Shown here: positions 1-11,160 of the stretch, in pieces | How the letters are laid out: the number at the start of each line of letters is the position of its first letter | Position numbering within the stretch: position 1 is the first letter of the stretch | NCBI RefSeq assembly: GCF_026210795.1 | Contig: NC_089429.1 | Span: 7,287,001 to 7,351,000, forward strand | From: Rhizophagus irregularis | Taxonomy: Eukaryota > Glomeromycota > Glomeromycetes > Glomerales > Glomeraceae | DNA length: 64,000 bases | Reading direction: 5' to 3' | Translations under genes and position numbers: made by a program | The notes under the pieces: model-generated | Databases searched by the model: none | Told to the model about the DNA's origin: nothing | Seen by the model: the letters and a program-made list of their open reading frames with translations, nothing else

Positions 1-2061
1 GCAGTTGAAGTTGCAGAAACTGCTAAATATTTTTGTGCAAGGTTACGTAAAATAGGAAATTTATCCTGTTTTCCATTCCACCATACAAGTGGATCTGACG
101 CAAAAGGAATTTCATTAAGTTGTAAATATTCCCCAACTTCATCAAGAGCTATTACATTATCTTTAATAAGTCGTTCCATTAGTGATTTTCTTTTGAATGT
201 GCTGGATGAGCCAGATGTACTGGATGCATCAGATGTACCAGATGCTTCAGGTGTATTTTTTTGATTATTTTTTTCTTGTTCAAATAGAGTTCGTAACTGC
301 TGCTCAGTATGAGATTTTTGAATTGATGAAGTAAAATCAAGACTTTTAAATCTAGGATCAAGTATTGAAGAAATTAAAGCATCAGTAGTAATTGTAGGAT
401 AATACTTAATTAAATTTGTATATAAAATTGATTTAATTTCATTAATTAAACCATAAGTATTAACTGATTTATTAATATCATCATTTGGTATTTCATCTTG
501 ATTCTCCTCATCAAATGCATCACCTGTTTCTTCTCTATTAATATTTTGTGAATCAGTTTCAAGTATTTTAATTATTTCTATTATTAATCGTGAATGTAAA
601 CTGCTTGTCACATATTTACTTCCTCCTAATTCCGTTGTTGCATCTGCAAATGTTGATAATACCTCTATTATATCAGCAAGAAAATCCCATTCCTCATCTG
701 TAATCATTATTTGCTTTAATCTTTTAGCTTCTTTTTTTGTATCTAAATCTGTACTAATTGAAAGAGTATTAGATAAAAGCTTAATCCATTCTTTCAAATA
801 TATTAAACGTGACCAGGCAAGATAACTTGAATTCCAACGAGTGGCCACGTCATTAACTAATCGAAGATATTTGGCTGTATCTTTGGCACTCTAAAAAAAT
901 TAAAATTTAATATTATAATTATATATAAGAATTTATAAATTATTATTAAAACTTACAATTTGTTCATTAGATTCTAAATTTTCATCTTTATTTGCATTTG
1001 GATATTTTTTTTGAATATCTTCTAGGCGTTCAGATTGTTTGGGACGCATAAAAAAATCAATTAATCTTTTCACTCGTAAAATTAATGGTTTTGCTGGGAT
1101 TAGCCCTTTTCCAATTATTAGTTGTAAAGTGTGTGCCCCACATGCTTGCCATTTAATTGAATTCATATCCGAAATGGCTTTTTTCATATTGGCAGCATTA
1201 TCAGTGGTGATTACAAAGACTTTTTCTCGTAATTTCCATTCCTCTAATGTTTCTTCTAAACTTTCTGCAATATGCTGTACAATGGAGATAACGAATACGA
1301 TTAACTGTTAAGGTAATTTCATTAAGTACAAAATTGGAATCAATATAGGTGCAAGTTACTCCAATATAACCTTGCCCATTTTTCACGATCCACATATCTG
1401 TGGTTAATGATACACTCTTTGCTTCCACCCTAATTTTTTCAATTAATATTGGCAATGTGGATTTATAGGATTTCGAAATAATTCTCTTAATTCCTTTTTC
1501 ATCTGGAATTATAAAAGCTGGATCTAATTCATTAATCAATTTACGAAATGAAAGACTTTGTACTACGTATAATGGTTGAAGATCTTCAGTTATCCAGTTG
1601 GTCAAAAATTGGCGAAGTTTACGTTGCCGACTTTCTTTATGCTTATAAGTATGAACAATAGATGTAATTGTTGACTGATTTTTCTATATTATAATAAGAT
1701 TATTAATTAGTTTTAACAGCACATAATCCACATATAATAAAAGATTAAGAAAAATACCAACATTCTTCATTCTATCATCATTTGTTATATCATGTTCCGA
1801 TGATAAATGATTAATCACGTTACCGGTTGAACCATCATTAACATGAATAGCTTCACATTTTTTTCCATCTGCACTTAAAACTTTACACCTCTTAAGTGGT
1901 TCTCCTTTATCACTTGTTTGTTCATTAATATCTACTTCTTCAAAATATTCCCACGTCCAACTTGATTTTTTTCGACTACTTTTTGCTTTCTTTGATTGCG
2001 GCACTTCTTCAGGATTTGAAGGACGAGAATGATCTTGCCTTATATCAGTGATATCACTCAT
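1..2061 (-). pseudogene. hAT transposase, BED-finger type, frameshifted and cut by window edge
   Basis: This is a cut-and-paste DNA transposase read on the minus strand from an ATG at 2059-2061. The first exon (to about 1762 or 1758) has a BED zinc finger: aromatic WTWEYF, then cysteines in RCKVL and KKCEA and the pair H-x4-H in NHLSSEH. An intron of about 75-80 bp follows (to 1684). The next exon holds the RNase H-like core with TTDMW and ITTDNAANM. An intron at 956-891 has a clean GTAAGT donor and TTTTTAG acceptor. The last visible exon runs to base 1 and contains the hAT dimerisation segment (PLVWWNG, then FPILRNLAQKYLAV). The frame breaks near 1281-1285, between NRIRYLHCT and HIAESLEE, so this copy looks inactive unless that is a sequencing error. 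The 3' end lies outside the window. Family assignment is firm; activity is unlikely. Confidence 0.9.
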
Positions 2062-2379
2062 AATTATAAAGAATTAACGATGTGTGTGATAATATATTAA
2101 TATAAAACGTAATATAAAATTAATAAAAAAAATTAAAAAAAAATAGTCAATTTTTTTTGACGATTTTTTTTATTTGATGTGTGTGATAATACAAAATGTA
2201 AGATAAAAAAAATTTAAAAAAAAATATTTTTTTTTTTTGACGATTTTTTTTTTATTTAATGATTCTGATTTCTGATGATCCGATGATTCCGATGATTCCG
2301 ATCTATCAGGTTATAGACAATTAGACAAACACATCACAATGATCACATATTCACATGAAAATTCTCCAACCCATTTAGC

Positions 2380-2577
2380 TAACCCGTTTAAACCGTTAAC
2401 CCAATAATCCGTTACAAAACTGATACCTGATATCATTTGGCGGGTTAAACCAGTTGTACCCGATAGTCAATTTTCAAACCTGGGTTGAACCTGTTAGTTA
2501 AAATTTAAAACTGTCAACCCGATATTAACGGATATCCGTTATAACCCGTTAATAACGGTTTACGGGTCTGAACACTA
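2380..2577. repeat. Terminal and subterminal repeats of the hAT element at 1-2577
   Basis: Short AACCCGTT/AACGGGTT words recur here on both strands, as in the subterminal repeats of hAT elements. On the minus strand the block ends at 2577 with TAGTGTTCAGACCCG, a typical hAT terminal inverted repeat start. The partner terminus and the target duplication are outside the window. The end was placed by motif, not by a matched duplication. Confidence 0.7.
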
Positions 2578-2682
2578 ATAATTTTAATGATCATTTATCG
2601 ATCATTTAAGAATCCCGGACATTACATATACAACTCAATGGCAACTTTTTTGCAGATTGACCTAAATTTCACAAAAAAAATC

Positions 2683-2826
2683 AGTTTTTTGCGATTATCT
2701 TAGCATCCAGTAGTCCAATTTGTACGAACTTTTTTTTGTTTTGTAGCTCTCATTGAGCTCTACAAAATAAAAAAAATCCGCATGAATTGGATTACTGAAT
2801 ACTGAGATAATCGCAAAAAACAGAAA
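2683..2826. repeat. Foldback repeat, arms of about 65 bp
   Basis: The left arm starts with CAGTTTTTTGCGATTATCT. The right arm ends with its near complement, AGATAATCGCAAAAAACAG. The centre is a GAGCTC-N-GAGCTC hairpin. The arms differ at several positions, so this is an old foldback. It carries the TATCT..GCATCCAGT word shared with the larger palindromes at 6950-10160. No coding sequence was seen. Confidence 0.65.
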
Positions 2827-3254
2827 ATAAAAAAAGAGCAAATGGGTTTTTTTTGGCAATAAGTCAGTTGTGAGTTCTATAAGAGATGTCTGGGATTTTA
2901 TCATTTATTCAATTTTATCTCTTCACTATAATTAAATTGATTGGCTTTAGTTGAAAATTCTACATATTAATATGTACTCAAATTTTACAGTCAGCTTAAT
3001 ATTTATTTAAGTTTACTACATATTAAATTTTATCAAGATTGCATCATTATTGGGCAACTTTTACTAGTAATAACTTTTTAAATTCTAATAAAATGTGTTT
3101 TTATGAGTATTTTTTCACAAAATTTTAAAGACTATTTATAAAAAAATGAACAATATAATTTTTAATGATCAAATTTATTGTTTAAATAAATAAAACAAAA
3201 AAAATTCTTTAAACAGTTCATAAAATTTTGCCAAAATTTTTTCCTAATATATAT

Positions 3255-3965
3255 TTTAAAACATTCTTTTAATAATAACTTTTGGTTTATCTAAAATTCT
3301 GCTGATTTATTTTAGCCATTAATTCTTGAATACCTAAATCAGTGTTAGGCAATTGGACAATTGGATGTTTTGGACATTTGTCCAAAACCTATCCAAAACT
3401 TGTCCAAAACTAAAACCTTTTTTTCATTGGACAGGTTTTGGACAGATTACATGACAAAAAATTTAATTTTGGCCAGAATTATGATTAATTTTGGCTAATT
3501 TTAATTTTAGTTCAATTATTAAATTACTTCAAAAATCTTTAAATATTAATTTTTAATATTATTTGATTTTATATTAATTTTTTATCATTTAATTTATATT
3601 AAATATTTAATTTTAACATTATATTTTTATTTTATTTTTAGTTTCAGTTGATAAATATTAGAACTCTTGAGCAGTTTTAAACTGTCTAAAACTATGTCCA
3701 AAACTATGTCTAAAACTGGTTTTAGATAGTCCAAAATTGTCCAATTAAAAAAACCAATTGGACAAGTCCAAAACCCAATACTGCCTAAATAATATATTTT
3801 AAAAATTTCAAGTTTCACCCATAAATCTGTGGCTTCACCCAAAACTTCAAAATCAGGTTAGCAGATGATTGGCAAATGATTGGCAATTATCAAATTATTG
3901 GAAATTTTGATTTAAGGCTAATCTTGGCAATACATTTTTTTTTACCATAATAATTTTATGGCAAT
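3255..3965. repeat. Degenerate dispersed repeat (copy A), interrupted by a MITE
   Basis: The sequence on both sides of the 3340-3783 insertion matches two more copies, at 15859-16674 and 17132-17747. The shared landmarks are TTTATTTTAGCCATT, TTTCAAGTTTCACCC, TCTGTGGCTTC and a run of GATYGGCAAATGAT words. No coding capacity is visible. Copy A has lost its outer terminal repeats; the other two copies keep theirs. Confidence 0.65.
3340..3783. mobile_element. Non-autonomous MITE, 444 bp, hAT-like
   Basis: The ends are CAGTGTTAGGCAATTGG on the left and, on the complement of the right, CAGTATTGGGTTTTGG. The interior is full of TCCAAAACT/TTGGACA words, like hAT subterminal repeats. It is flanked by the 7-bp direct repeat CCTAAAT (3333-3339 and 3784-3790). 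The paralogous repeat at 17401-17415 reads TATCTAAATAATATACTG straight across this point and so serves as an empty site. A scrap of the right end recurs near 48537-48590. Confidence 0.8.
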
Positions 3966-4208
3966 TTCTATTTGTATACGGAACAGAATGTTTAAACATG
4001 GGTCATATTAGTAGATTAAAAATGGCATTCAAAACCTTCTTTAATGCCTTAAATAAACTTGCAGAGCAGGTAAAAATACATATATTTATCTGTAATATAA
4101 TAAGAATAAAAAGTCAAAGAGTATAATGTCGGTAGCATTCAATTTCAAATTAAAAAACAAAAAATTAGTCTATTAAAAATTATAATTATATGACCCGTGT
4201 ACAAACAC
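3966..4208. other. No gene seen; AT-rich spacer
   Basis: I see no open frame or recognisable repeat here. The last eight bases, ACAAACAC (4201-4208), are the left target-site duplication of the hAT element that follows. Confidence 0.6.
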
Positions 4209-4739
4209 TAAGGATGGTCATCGGTCCTAGAAGACCACAGTCCTATGGTCCTACACCATAAAAAGACGGACCAGTCCGTCTTAGTGTAGGACCGCGGTCT
4301 TTCGGTCCTGTATCACATATAATAAGACCGTCGGTCTTTTTAAGGACCGCAGTCTTTTTAAGATTGATCGGTCTTTTTTCTTTTTTTGCAAATAAAAAAA
4401 GATTTTCTTCCTTAACTTTATTAGGAATAGCCTTGTTTTATAAATGAACACTAATTGGGATGATTTTTAATATAAATTTTTTTTTTTACAAATCACCTGG
4501 ATTTATGATCATCACATACGTCATGCACTTACTATTATTGTATTAGTGACAATCATATGATCATTTTCGTTTAATCAAACACTTGGTAATCATAACCTTT
4601 TAGCTAAATATGAGTTAAGCATGATAAAACTAGTTGTATTTATGCAAAAATGCATCACTGTGTTCAAACTTGCACAGTAGTTAAAAAATTTTCCCATCGC
4701 AATTTTTTTTTTATTAAATTTTTTTTTTCTTTTTGAATT

Positions 4740-6695
4740 ATGGCTGAAGAATAAGAACAAGAGGATAATTACAACTCTTTTCCATATGAATCCTTTATAG
4801 AGGATCAAATTTTTATTGATTATGAGGATGAGGAATATGAAGAAAGAGATAGTGAAATAACAACAGAAATGGCTGAAAGAGAAACTGAAATTACTGAAAC
4901 TGAAACTGAAACTTCTAGTATTAGATCTAAAGAATTAAGACAAGCTCGAGTTTAGAAACATTTTGAAAAAAAGACAATTGAAAAAGATGATGAACAAACT
5001 GAAACTTATATTTTATGTCATATTTGTGAAGGCCATTTTATTCTGCAAAGCAATTCTACTACAACTCTTGAACGTCATTTAAAAGCTAAACATTTTGATG
5101 TATATAAAGACTTAGGTCAAGTTGAATCTAATGCAAAACCCTGGACAGTTGATATACAACAAGAAAAGCATAATCTTTTTGTTAATTGGATTATCACAGA
5201 CCAGCAACCATTTACCATTGTTGAAAATCAAAGTTTTAAAAAATTTATAGCATCTATTCAACCAAAATACAAAATTCCATCTCAACACACAATAAAAGAT
5301 ATGATAATGAAAAAGTTTGAAAATGCACAAATTCAAATAAAAAACTACCTTCAACTTTCAACTTCCAAAATTTCGTTAACAATGGATATGTGGACAACAA
5401 TTAGTTCATTAGGTATTTTGGCAGTAACAATTCATTTTATAAAAGATGATTGGCAGTTTGATCACTTTGTATTAGATGTATTGTATATTCCTTCACCACA
5501 CACAGCTTTAGCAATTAAAGATTCTATTATTAAAATTGTTTCAGAATTAAATATTGCAGATCGATTAATTGGAATTACTAGTGACAATGAAGCAAAGATG
5601 TTAGCTGCGACTCGACTGATTAAAGAAGATCTTAATTTATCAGAATTTTGCCACTATCGCTGTGCAGCACATATTTTAAACCTTGCTGTTGAAGCAGCAC
5701 TTAATACAAGTATAGTTCCTAATTGTGTCAAAAAGTTGCGTATATTTATTAGTACAGTAAGAAATTCACCTAAACAAATGGATAAGTTAAAGGAGTTTTT
5801 TCAAGTTGAAAAAATTAAATTTAAAGTACCACTTCCAGATTGTACTACAAGATGGAACTATACATTCTACATGATAGATCGAGCATTAGAAATTAAACCT
5901 CTTTTGGCTCATTTAGTATCAAATCTTACATCATTATCAAATAATTGGCCAAATGAAGAAGAATGGAATATACTTACTATTTTAGCAGACTTATTAGCTC
6001 CTTTTGCATCAGTAACAAGAGTGATATCTGCTTCTAGTTATCCAACTATTGGTGAAGTTAAATTACTTTTTGAAGGTATTAGAATGCATTTAAATCAATC
6101 TCGAGGTGAAAATTTTATTTTACAAGACCAAGTAGATGAAATGAACCGTGTTTTTACAAATTATTTTGATGAAATAAGTGAGGCATTACATGTTCCAGCC
6201 TTTTTTGATTCCCGTTATAAAAAATTAGCATATGGTGATATGTCTCAAAATAATATTTTTGAACCAATTCGTAGAGCAATGGCCAATTATAGAGAATCTG
6301 ATGATACTCATATACCATCTCAACCCATTCAGGCTTCTCAGCGTCATTTAATGAATTTATCAGCAATTGAAACAAGAAATTTTTTTCGCAATTTAATAGC
6401 ACCAAATCAAACTCCGCAGCCTGTTTTAAATGAATTGGAACTTTATTTTACTTCTAACTCACCAGGTGATGAAATAGTACCTTTAGAATGGTGGAAAAAC
6501 CATTCTATGGAATACCCAACATTATCAAAAATGGCAAAGGACTACTTAGCCATAATGCCAATGTCTGTTCCTTGTGAACAGTTTTTTTCAATTGCAGGAA
6601 ACCAATTTAGTCAAACACGTAACAGAATTGATGCTAATACAGCACGAGCATGTTTATGCTTAAAATCTTGGTTAGAACAAGGAAAAATTGAATAA
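4740..6695 (+). pseudogene. hAT transposase with two in-frame nonsense codons
   Basis: One frame runs from ATG 4740 to the TAA at 6693-6695 (651 codons), broken only by TAA at 4752-4754 and TAG at 4953-4955. A 464-codon uninterrupted part begins at 5301. The N-terminal part is acidic, then a BED finger has CHIC and HLKAKH. The TAG sits where BED domains normally have an aromatic Trp before KHFE. The core carries TMDMWTT, ITSDNEAKM and the CAAHILNL stretch of hAT transposases. The C-terminal 90 residues form the dimerisation domain (PLEWWKNH, YPTLSKMAKDYLAIMPMSVP, CEQFFSIAGNQ). Both stops could arise by one C-to-T or G-to-A change. A product starting at an internal ATG would lack the finger. 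Nothing here suggests an intron. Confidence 0.9.
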
Positions 6696-6949
6696 AATAT
6701 TAAAAAATTTTGATATTTTATCCTTTCATATAATTAAAAAATCTTTTATTTTATTTTTTTTGTATAAATTTTTTAACTTTTTATGTATTCTCTTTAAAAA
6801 TATATGTATTTATTATTAACATTAAAAATAAATTAACATTTATAAAAAATGAATAAATTACTAAATTTCAGAATGAACAAATAATCTTAAAAATTAATAA
6901 ATTAGCATTAGGAAATTCTTTTTGAAAGAATATAAGCATGTAAGTGGGC

Positions 6950-7672
6950 AGAGTTGCCTGTCAAAACACTGAAACTCCAAACTTTAAAAAAAGCGTTTAA
7001 GCGGAATATCTCGTCATCCAGTGATCAGAAAAGGATGAAACCACCACCATTCGAATCCTCTCAGCGAGACGCATCGAATGGTGACTAAACCATATTTCCA
7101 GGATCAATAGATAACCAACAATTATTGAATTTGTTATAAAATAGTTTTGCCGACGTAATTGTTTTTCTATCGATTCTAAAATCATGATTTTGATACCATT
7201 CGACACGTCTCAGTAAGACGATTTGAATGGTGGTAAATTCATCCTTTTATAATCACTGGATGGTGAGATATTACGTTTTAAAGTTTTTTTTTGAAATTTT
7301 CGAAGTCATAGTTTCGAAAATTTAAAGCTTTGAGAAAAAATACTTCAAAACGCAATATCTCACCATCCAGTGATTGTAAAAGGATGATTTTACCACCATT
7401 CGAATCGTCTCGCTGCAGCGCGTCGAATGGTATCAAAATCATGATTTTATAATCAATAAAAAAAATATTACGTTGGCAAAATTATTTGATAATAAATTCA
7501 ATAATTACCGACTATCTATCGATCCTGAAACATTGATTTATCACCATTCGACGCGTCTCGCTGAGACGATTCGAATGGTGGTGTTTCATCCTTTTCGATC
7601 ACTGGATGACGAGATATTCCGCTTAAACTTTTTTTGAAGTATCAGAGTTTCAGCGTTTTGACAAGCAACTCT
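6950..7672. mobile_element. Nested palindromic (foldback) element, 723 bp, inside the hAT element
   Basis: The left edge AGAGTTGCCTGTCAAAACAC is mirrored at the right edge by GTTTTGACAAGCAACTCT, and complementarity continues inward to a centre near 7311. Each arm is itself a palindrome built round CCATTCGAAT..TCTC-N-GAGACG..ATTCGAATGG, preceded by ATCCAGTGATC and AAAAGGATGAAA. There is no open frame worth calling. It lies 3' of the hAT transposase and ahead of the right terminal repeat, so it either inserted there or is a captured module. I found no convincing target duplication. Confidence 0.8.
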
Positions 7673-8083
7673 ACAAATGGGAAGAGTGATTGTCATTATT
7701 TATTGGTTTGGAAATGGCCGGTCTTTATATTATTTTATGAAGACCTTTATCAGATTAATAGGTTTATTCAATATAAAAATCATTTATTATATAAAGACCG
7801 GTACGAGGACTGGTCGGACAAGAGGACAGTCCTCTTGCTTGGCCATCAAAAAAATGCAAGACCGCGGTCTGGTCCTACAAGTCCTGGGACTGACCGGTCC
7901 AGGACCGAGTAGGACCAGTAGGACCGATGACCATCCTTAACAAACACCCGTGTAAACTTAGAAATTTTCTAATTTTATAATGTATTTTTCATAAATTAAA
8001 CTGACAAAAAAAATAATTAGTATAATTTGCCTGAGTATTTATGATTTTACCCGATGTTTTCAAAGTAGAAGTAATATAATATA

Positions 8084-9746
8084 CAGTGGCTTACAAAAAT
8101 AACTGACCAAACATTTTTTTAACTATTAATTTTATATATTGGACTTAAAATATATTTAATTAACATAAAATTTAAATATAAATTATTTATTACTATATAA
8201 CCTATTAAAATAATAAATTTTATACAAATTGGTTGATTAATTTTCCAAATATAATACATTTTATTAAAAAAGAATGGTTATTTACTTTTGTCACTTTTTA
8301 GTATTTATAATAAATTAAAAATTTTGTAAAATTTAGTAATATGTTTATTATAAATTAAATAATAAAAAATATATTAAATTGTTTAAATTATTAATTAATT
8401 TAAAAAAAACCAATAATTTTAATAGTTTATTAATTTTAAATTTATTTAAATAACAAATTTTATATTGTTATGTATATATTTATAAATTAGTATTAATATT
8501 ATTAATAGAAAATATATTTTAAAAAGATTTTTATAATAAAATTATTAAATTCTTTTTAACTGTTAATAAGAGGATCATTTTTAAAAAAATTTCGTCATGA
8601 TTGGTTAGGTAGATCTGAAATAATTAATTGTGTAACGATCATCATTCTTCATATATCAAATAATGTTTTATTAGCTATCTCTGCATCCAGTGCTCACAAA
8701 AAGATGAAATACAGCTCATTGGAATCGTCTCACTGAGACGAATCCAATGGTGGTAAATTCATATTTTTAGGTACGATAGATGTAGAGTTATGAGCAAAAA
8801 TGTAAAAAATCGTCATTCTTATTTTGGTAGTTATTGTATTACACGAACATTTTAGCGTCTAACTCCATATCTATCGTACCTAGAACTATGAAATTACCAC
8901 CATCAGATTCGTCTCAGTGAGACGATTTCAATGGGCTGTATTTCATTTTCCTACAATCACTAGATGCGGAGTTAAATGTCAAAATGTTCGCGTAATACAG
9001 TAACTACCAAAATAAGAATGACGATTTTTTACATTTTTGCTCATAACTCTACATCTATCGTACCTAAAAATATGAATTTACCACCATTGGATTCGTCTCA
9101 GTGAGACGATTCCAATGAGCTGTATTTCATCTTTTTGTGAGCACTGGATGCAGAGATAGCTAATAAAACATTATTTAATATATGAGAATGATGATCATTA
9201 CACAATTAATTATTTCAGATCTACCTAACCAATCATGACGAAATTTTTTTAAAAAATGATCCTCATTAACAGTTAAAAAAATTTAATAATTTTATTATAA
9301 AAACCTTTTTAAAATATATTTTCTATTAATAATATTAATACTAATTTATAAATATATACATAACACTATAAAATTTGTTATTTAAATAAATTTAAAATTA
9401 ATAAACTATTAAAATTATTGGTTTTTTTAAATTAATTAATAATTTAAACTATTTAATATATTTTTTATTATTTAATTTATAATAAACATATTACTAATTT
9501 TTACAAAATTTTTAATTTATTATAAATACAAAAAGTGACAAAAGTAAATGACCATCCTTTTTTAATAAAATGTATTATATTTGGAAAATTAATCAACTAA
9601 TTTGTATAAAATTTATTATTTTAATAGGTTATATAGTAATAAATAATTTATATTTTAAATTTTATGTTAATTAAATATATTTTAAGTCCAATATATAAAA
9701 TTAATAGTTAAAAAAATGTTTGGTCAGTTACTTATGTAAGCCACTG
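8084..9746. mobile_element. Giant palindrome, 1663 bp, with Tc1/mariner-like ends
   Basis: The left edge CAGTGGCTTACAAAAATAAC is matched at the right by GTTACTTATGTAAGCCACTG, and TA dinucleotides flank both ends (8082-8083 and 9747-9748), as in Tc1/mariner target duplications. The two arms of about 830 bp are nearly identical; differences are scattered single bases. The centre (about 8915) is GTCTCAGTGAGAC. Smaller hairpins of the same module sit in each arm at about 8727 and 9094. No transposase is present, so it is non-autonomous. A transcript across it would fold into a very long hairpin. Confidence 0.88.
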
Positions 9747-9754
9747 TATGACAA

Positions 9755-9810
9755 ATGATCGGCAAGGTGATAAAAGCATGTCTGCTATGCTATGCCCAAT
9801 ATGTATAATA
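9755..9810. repeat. Fragment of the 15859-16674 repeat family (right end)
   Basis: ATGATCGGCAAGGTGATAAA followed by GCATGTCTGCTATGCT matches the right terminus of the element at 15859-16674 (GATCGGCAAATGATCAGCAT, then GCATGTTCGCTATGCTCG). Only this edge is recognisable. It suggests that the giant palindrome inserted into an older copy. Confidence 0.5.
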
Positions 9811-9884
9811 TAGTAAATTTTATGCAAAAATTTGGATGTACTGTATATTACCAAAATAAAAGAAAATACATTTTGTTATATATC

Positions 9885-10160
9885 TTACCACCCAGTGATC
9901 GTAAAAAGATGAAATACAGCTTGTTGGATTTGTCTTGATAAGACAAATCAAATGGTAGTAGTTTTGTGTTTCTATGTTAAGCTATAGTATACATTGACAC
10001 TTTGTATTTTCGTTCACTGTACATTTTTACATTTTATCATATAACTTGGCATCTATCACACCTAGAAATATGAAACTACCACCATTCGACTCGTCTTATT
10101 GAGACGAATCTAATAAGCTGTATTTTGTCTCTATAATTACTGAATGCCGAGATATGTAAT
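9885..10160. repeat. Degenerate hairpin-module repeat
   Basis: Two inward-facing copies of the module seen in the neighbouring palindromes: ATATCTTACCACCCAGTGATC..AAAAAGATGAAATACAGC on the left, and GCTGTATTTTGTC..ACTGAATGCCGAGATAT on the right. Inside are TTTGTCTTGATAAGACAAA and TCGTCTTATTGAGACGA hairpins. The arms are diverged and no terminal repeats were found. No coding sequence. Confidence 0.6.
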
Positions 10161-10654
10161 AAACTAATTTTGTAAATGAATTTTAAAAAAAATTCTTAAT
10201 TTCTATTAAAAAAATGTCTTTAAACGAACCCCTAAAAACTTTTTAAACAAAAAACAATTTCTATTAAAAAATATTTCAAGTGTTTTTTAAAACAAATAAA
10301 AAAACTCTTTATTAAAAAATATCTTAAAATATCTTAAACAAAAAATAAAAAAAAACTTTAAAAAATTTTAAACATTTTAAACGTATATAAAAATAATTCT
10401 AATATCTGTTATACAAAATGAAAACCTTACTTATAGTAAAAATCATTATTGTTATACAAATAAAAATCTGACTTTTTGTGTAACTGCTATTTGGTTATAC
10501 AATTTCAAACATAAGAAATTACATAGTAAATTTATACAAAATTGGATTCCAGTATTATATATATTCTTCGGGGTCCTATTACAGATATTGAATTTTTATT
10601 ATAGTACATATCCATGGATAGACGGATATGTGGATCCAAACTCTACTTCAAAGT

Positions 10655-10775
10655 CTATAACAAAAATTGTATTCTGGAATTGAATAATCAACTTTAGCTA
10701 TTGATATTATTTGGATTTTGGATGTATAATATGAAAATCAATTTCTAATTTCAATAATAGGGTTTGATTATCTAT
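10655..10775 (-). pseudogene. Relic of exon 1 of the four-copy membrane-protein family
   Basis: Read on the minus strand, this gives LEIDFHIIHPKSK, then after stops AKVDYSIPEYNFCY. The intact paralogs have RIDLRILHPNGT and AKVDYPIPEYNFC at the same spacing. It contains stop codons and a small length change. I could not follow the homology convincingly on either side. It lies head-to-head with family gene 1, only about 390 bp upstream of that start codon, so a fifth copy in the opposite orientation once stood here. Confidence 0.75.
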
Positions 10776-11090
10776 ATATTTAAGATACGGAGATACCATT
10801 TATAGGTTAGATCCATTAAGAAATTTATTTAATGGCCAGTGATCTCCACAATGTTTACAATGTTTTAAACAGTACTACAGTAGTACAGTAGAACCCCCTG
10901 GATTGTTACCTTTTTATGTATTTCTAGTCCTAGTACAGTAAAGGTATTAGTATTATAGTTTCTATTTTTAGATTGTTTTACCAAAAAATTATATTGTTAT
11001 TTATTTATTTATATATTGTATTATATATTGTTATTAAATAAAGTTACATTGTTATAACGATATATTTAAATAATATTGTTTACTGGATTG

Positions 11091-11100
11091 TATATAAAAG
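11091..11100 (+). promoter_or_regulatory. Probable TATA box of family gene 1
   Basis: TATATAAAAG lies 61-70 bp upstream of the ATG at 11161, a good fit for a fungal core promoter. There is no competing ATG between it and the start codon in frame. This is assigned by motif and distance only. Confidence 0.6.
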
Positions 11101-11160
11101 CACACTTGAAATGCACCCTATAATTTTTAGCTGGCTCTTAAAGTTCGATAAAATTGTAAG

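Larger units (their letters stand above)
4209..7939 (+). mobile_element. Full-length hAT transposon, 3.73 kb, with 8-bp target duplication
   Basis: The left end reads TAAGGATGGTCATCGGTCCT and the right end is its exact complement, AGGACCGATGACCATCCTTA. The flanks carry the perfect 8-bp duplication ACAAACAC (4201-4208 and 7940-7947). Both ends are crowded with AAGACCG/CGGTCTT subterminal words; a small inverted repeat of the same motif spans about 7709-7803. The interior holds a hAT transposase frame (4740-6695) and a nested 723-bp palindrome (6950-7672). The perfect duplication and matched ends suggest a fairly recent insertion, although the transposase has nonsense codons. Confidence 0.93.

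Noticed and set aside
6997-7206. 69-codon frame inside the nested palindrome
   Set aside because: It lies within a foldback repeat and has no protein-like features.
6950-7672. Target-site duplication for the nested palindrome (AAGTGGG / AAATGGG near the edges)
   Set aside because: The candidates do not abut the element ends consistently and contain a mismatch, so I do not claim one.
7634-7940. Overlapping frames of 87-92 codons with charged/Gly-rich ends
   Set aside because: They fall in the right terminal repeats of the hAT element and the edge of the nested palindrome.
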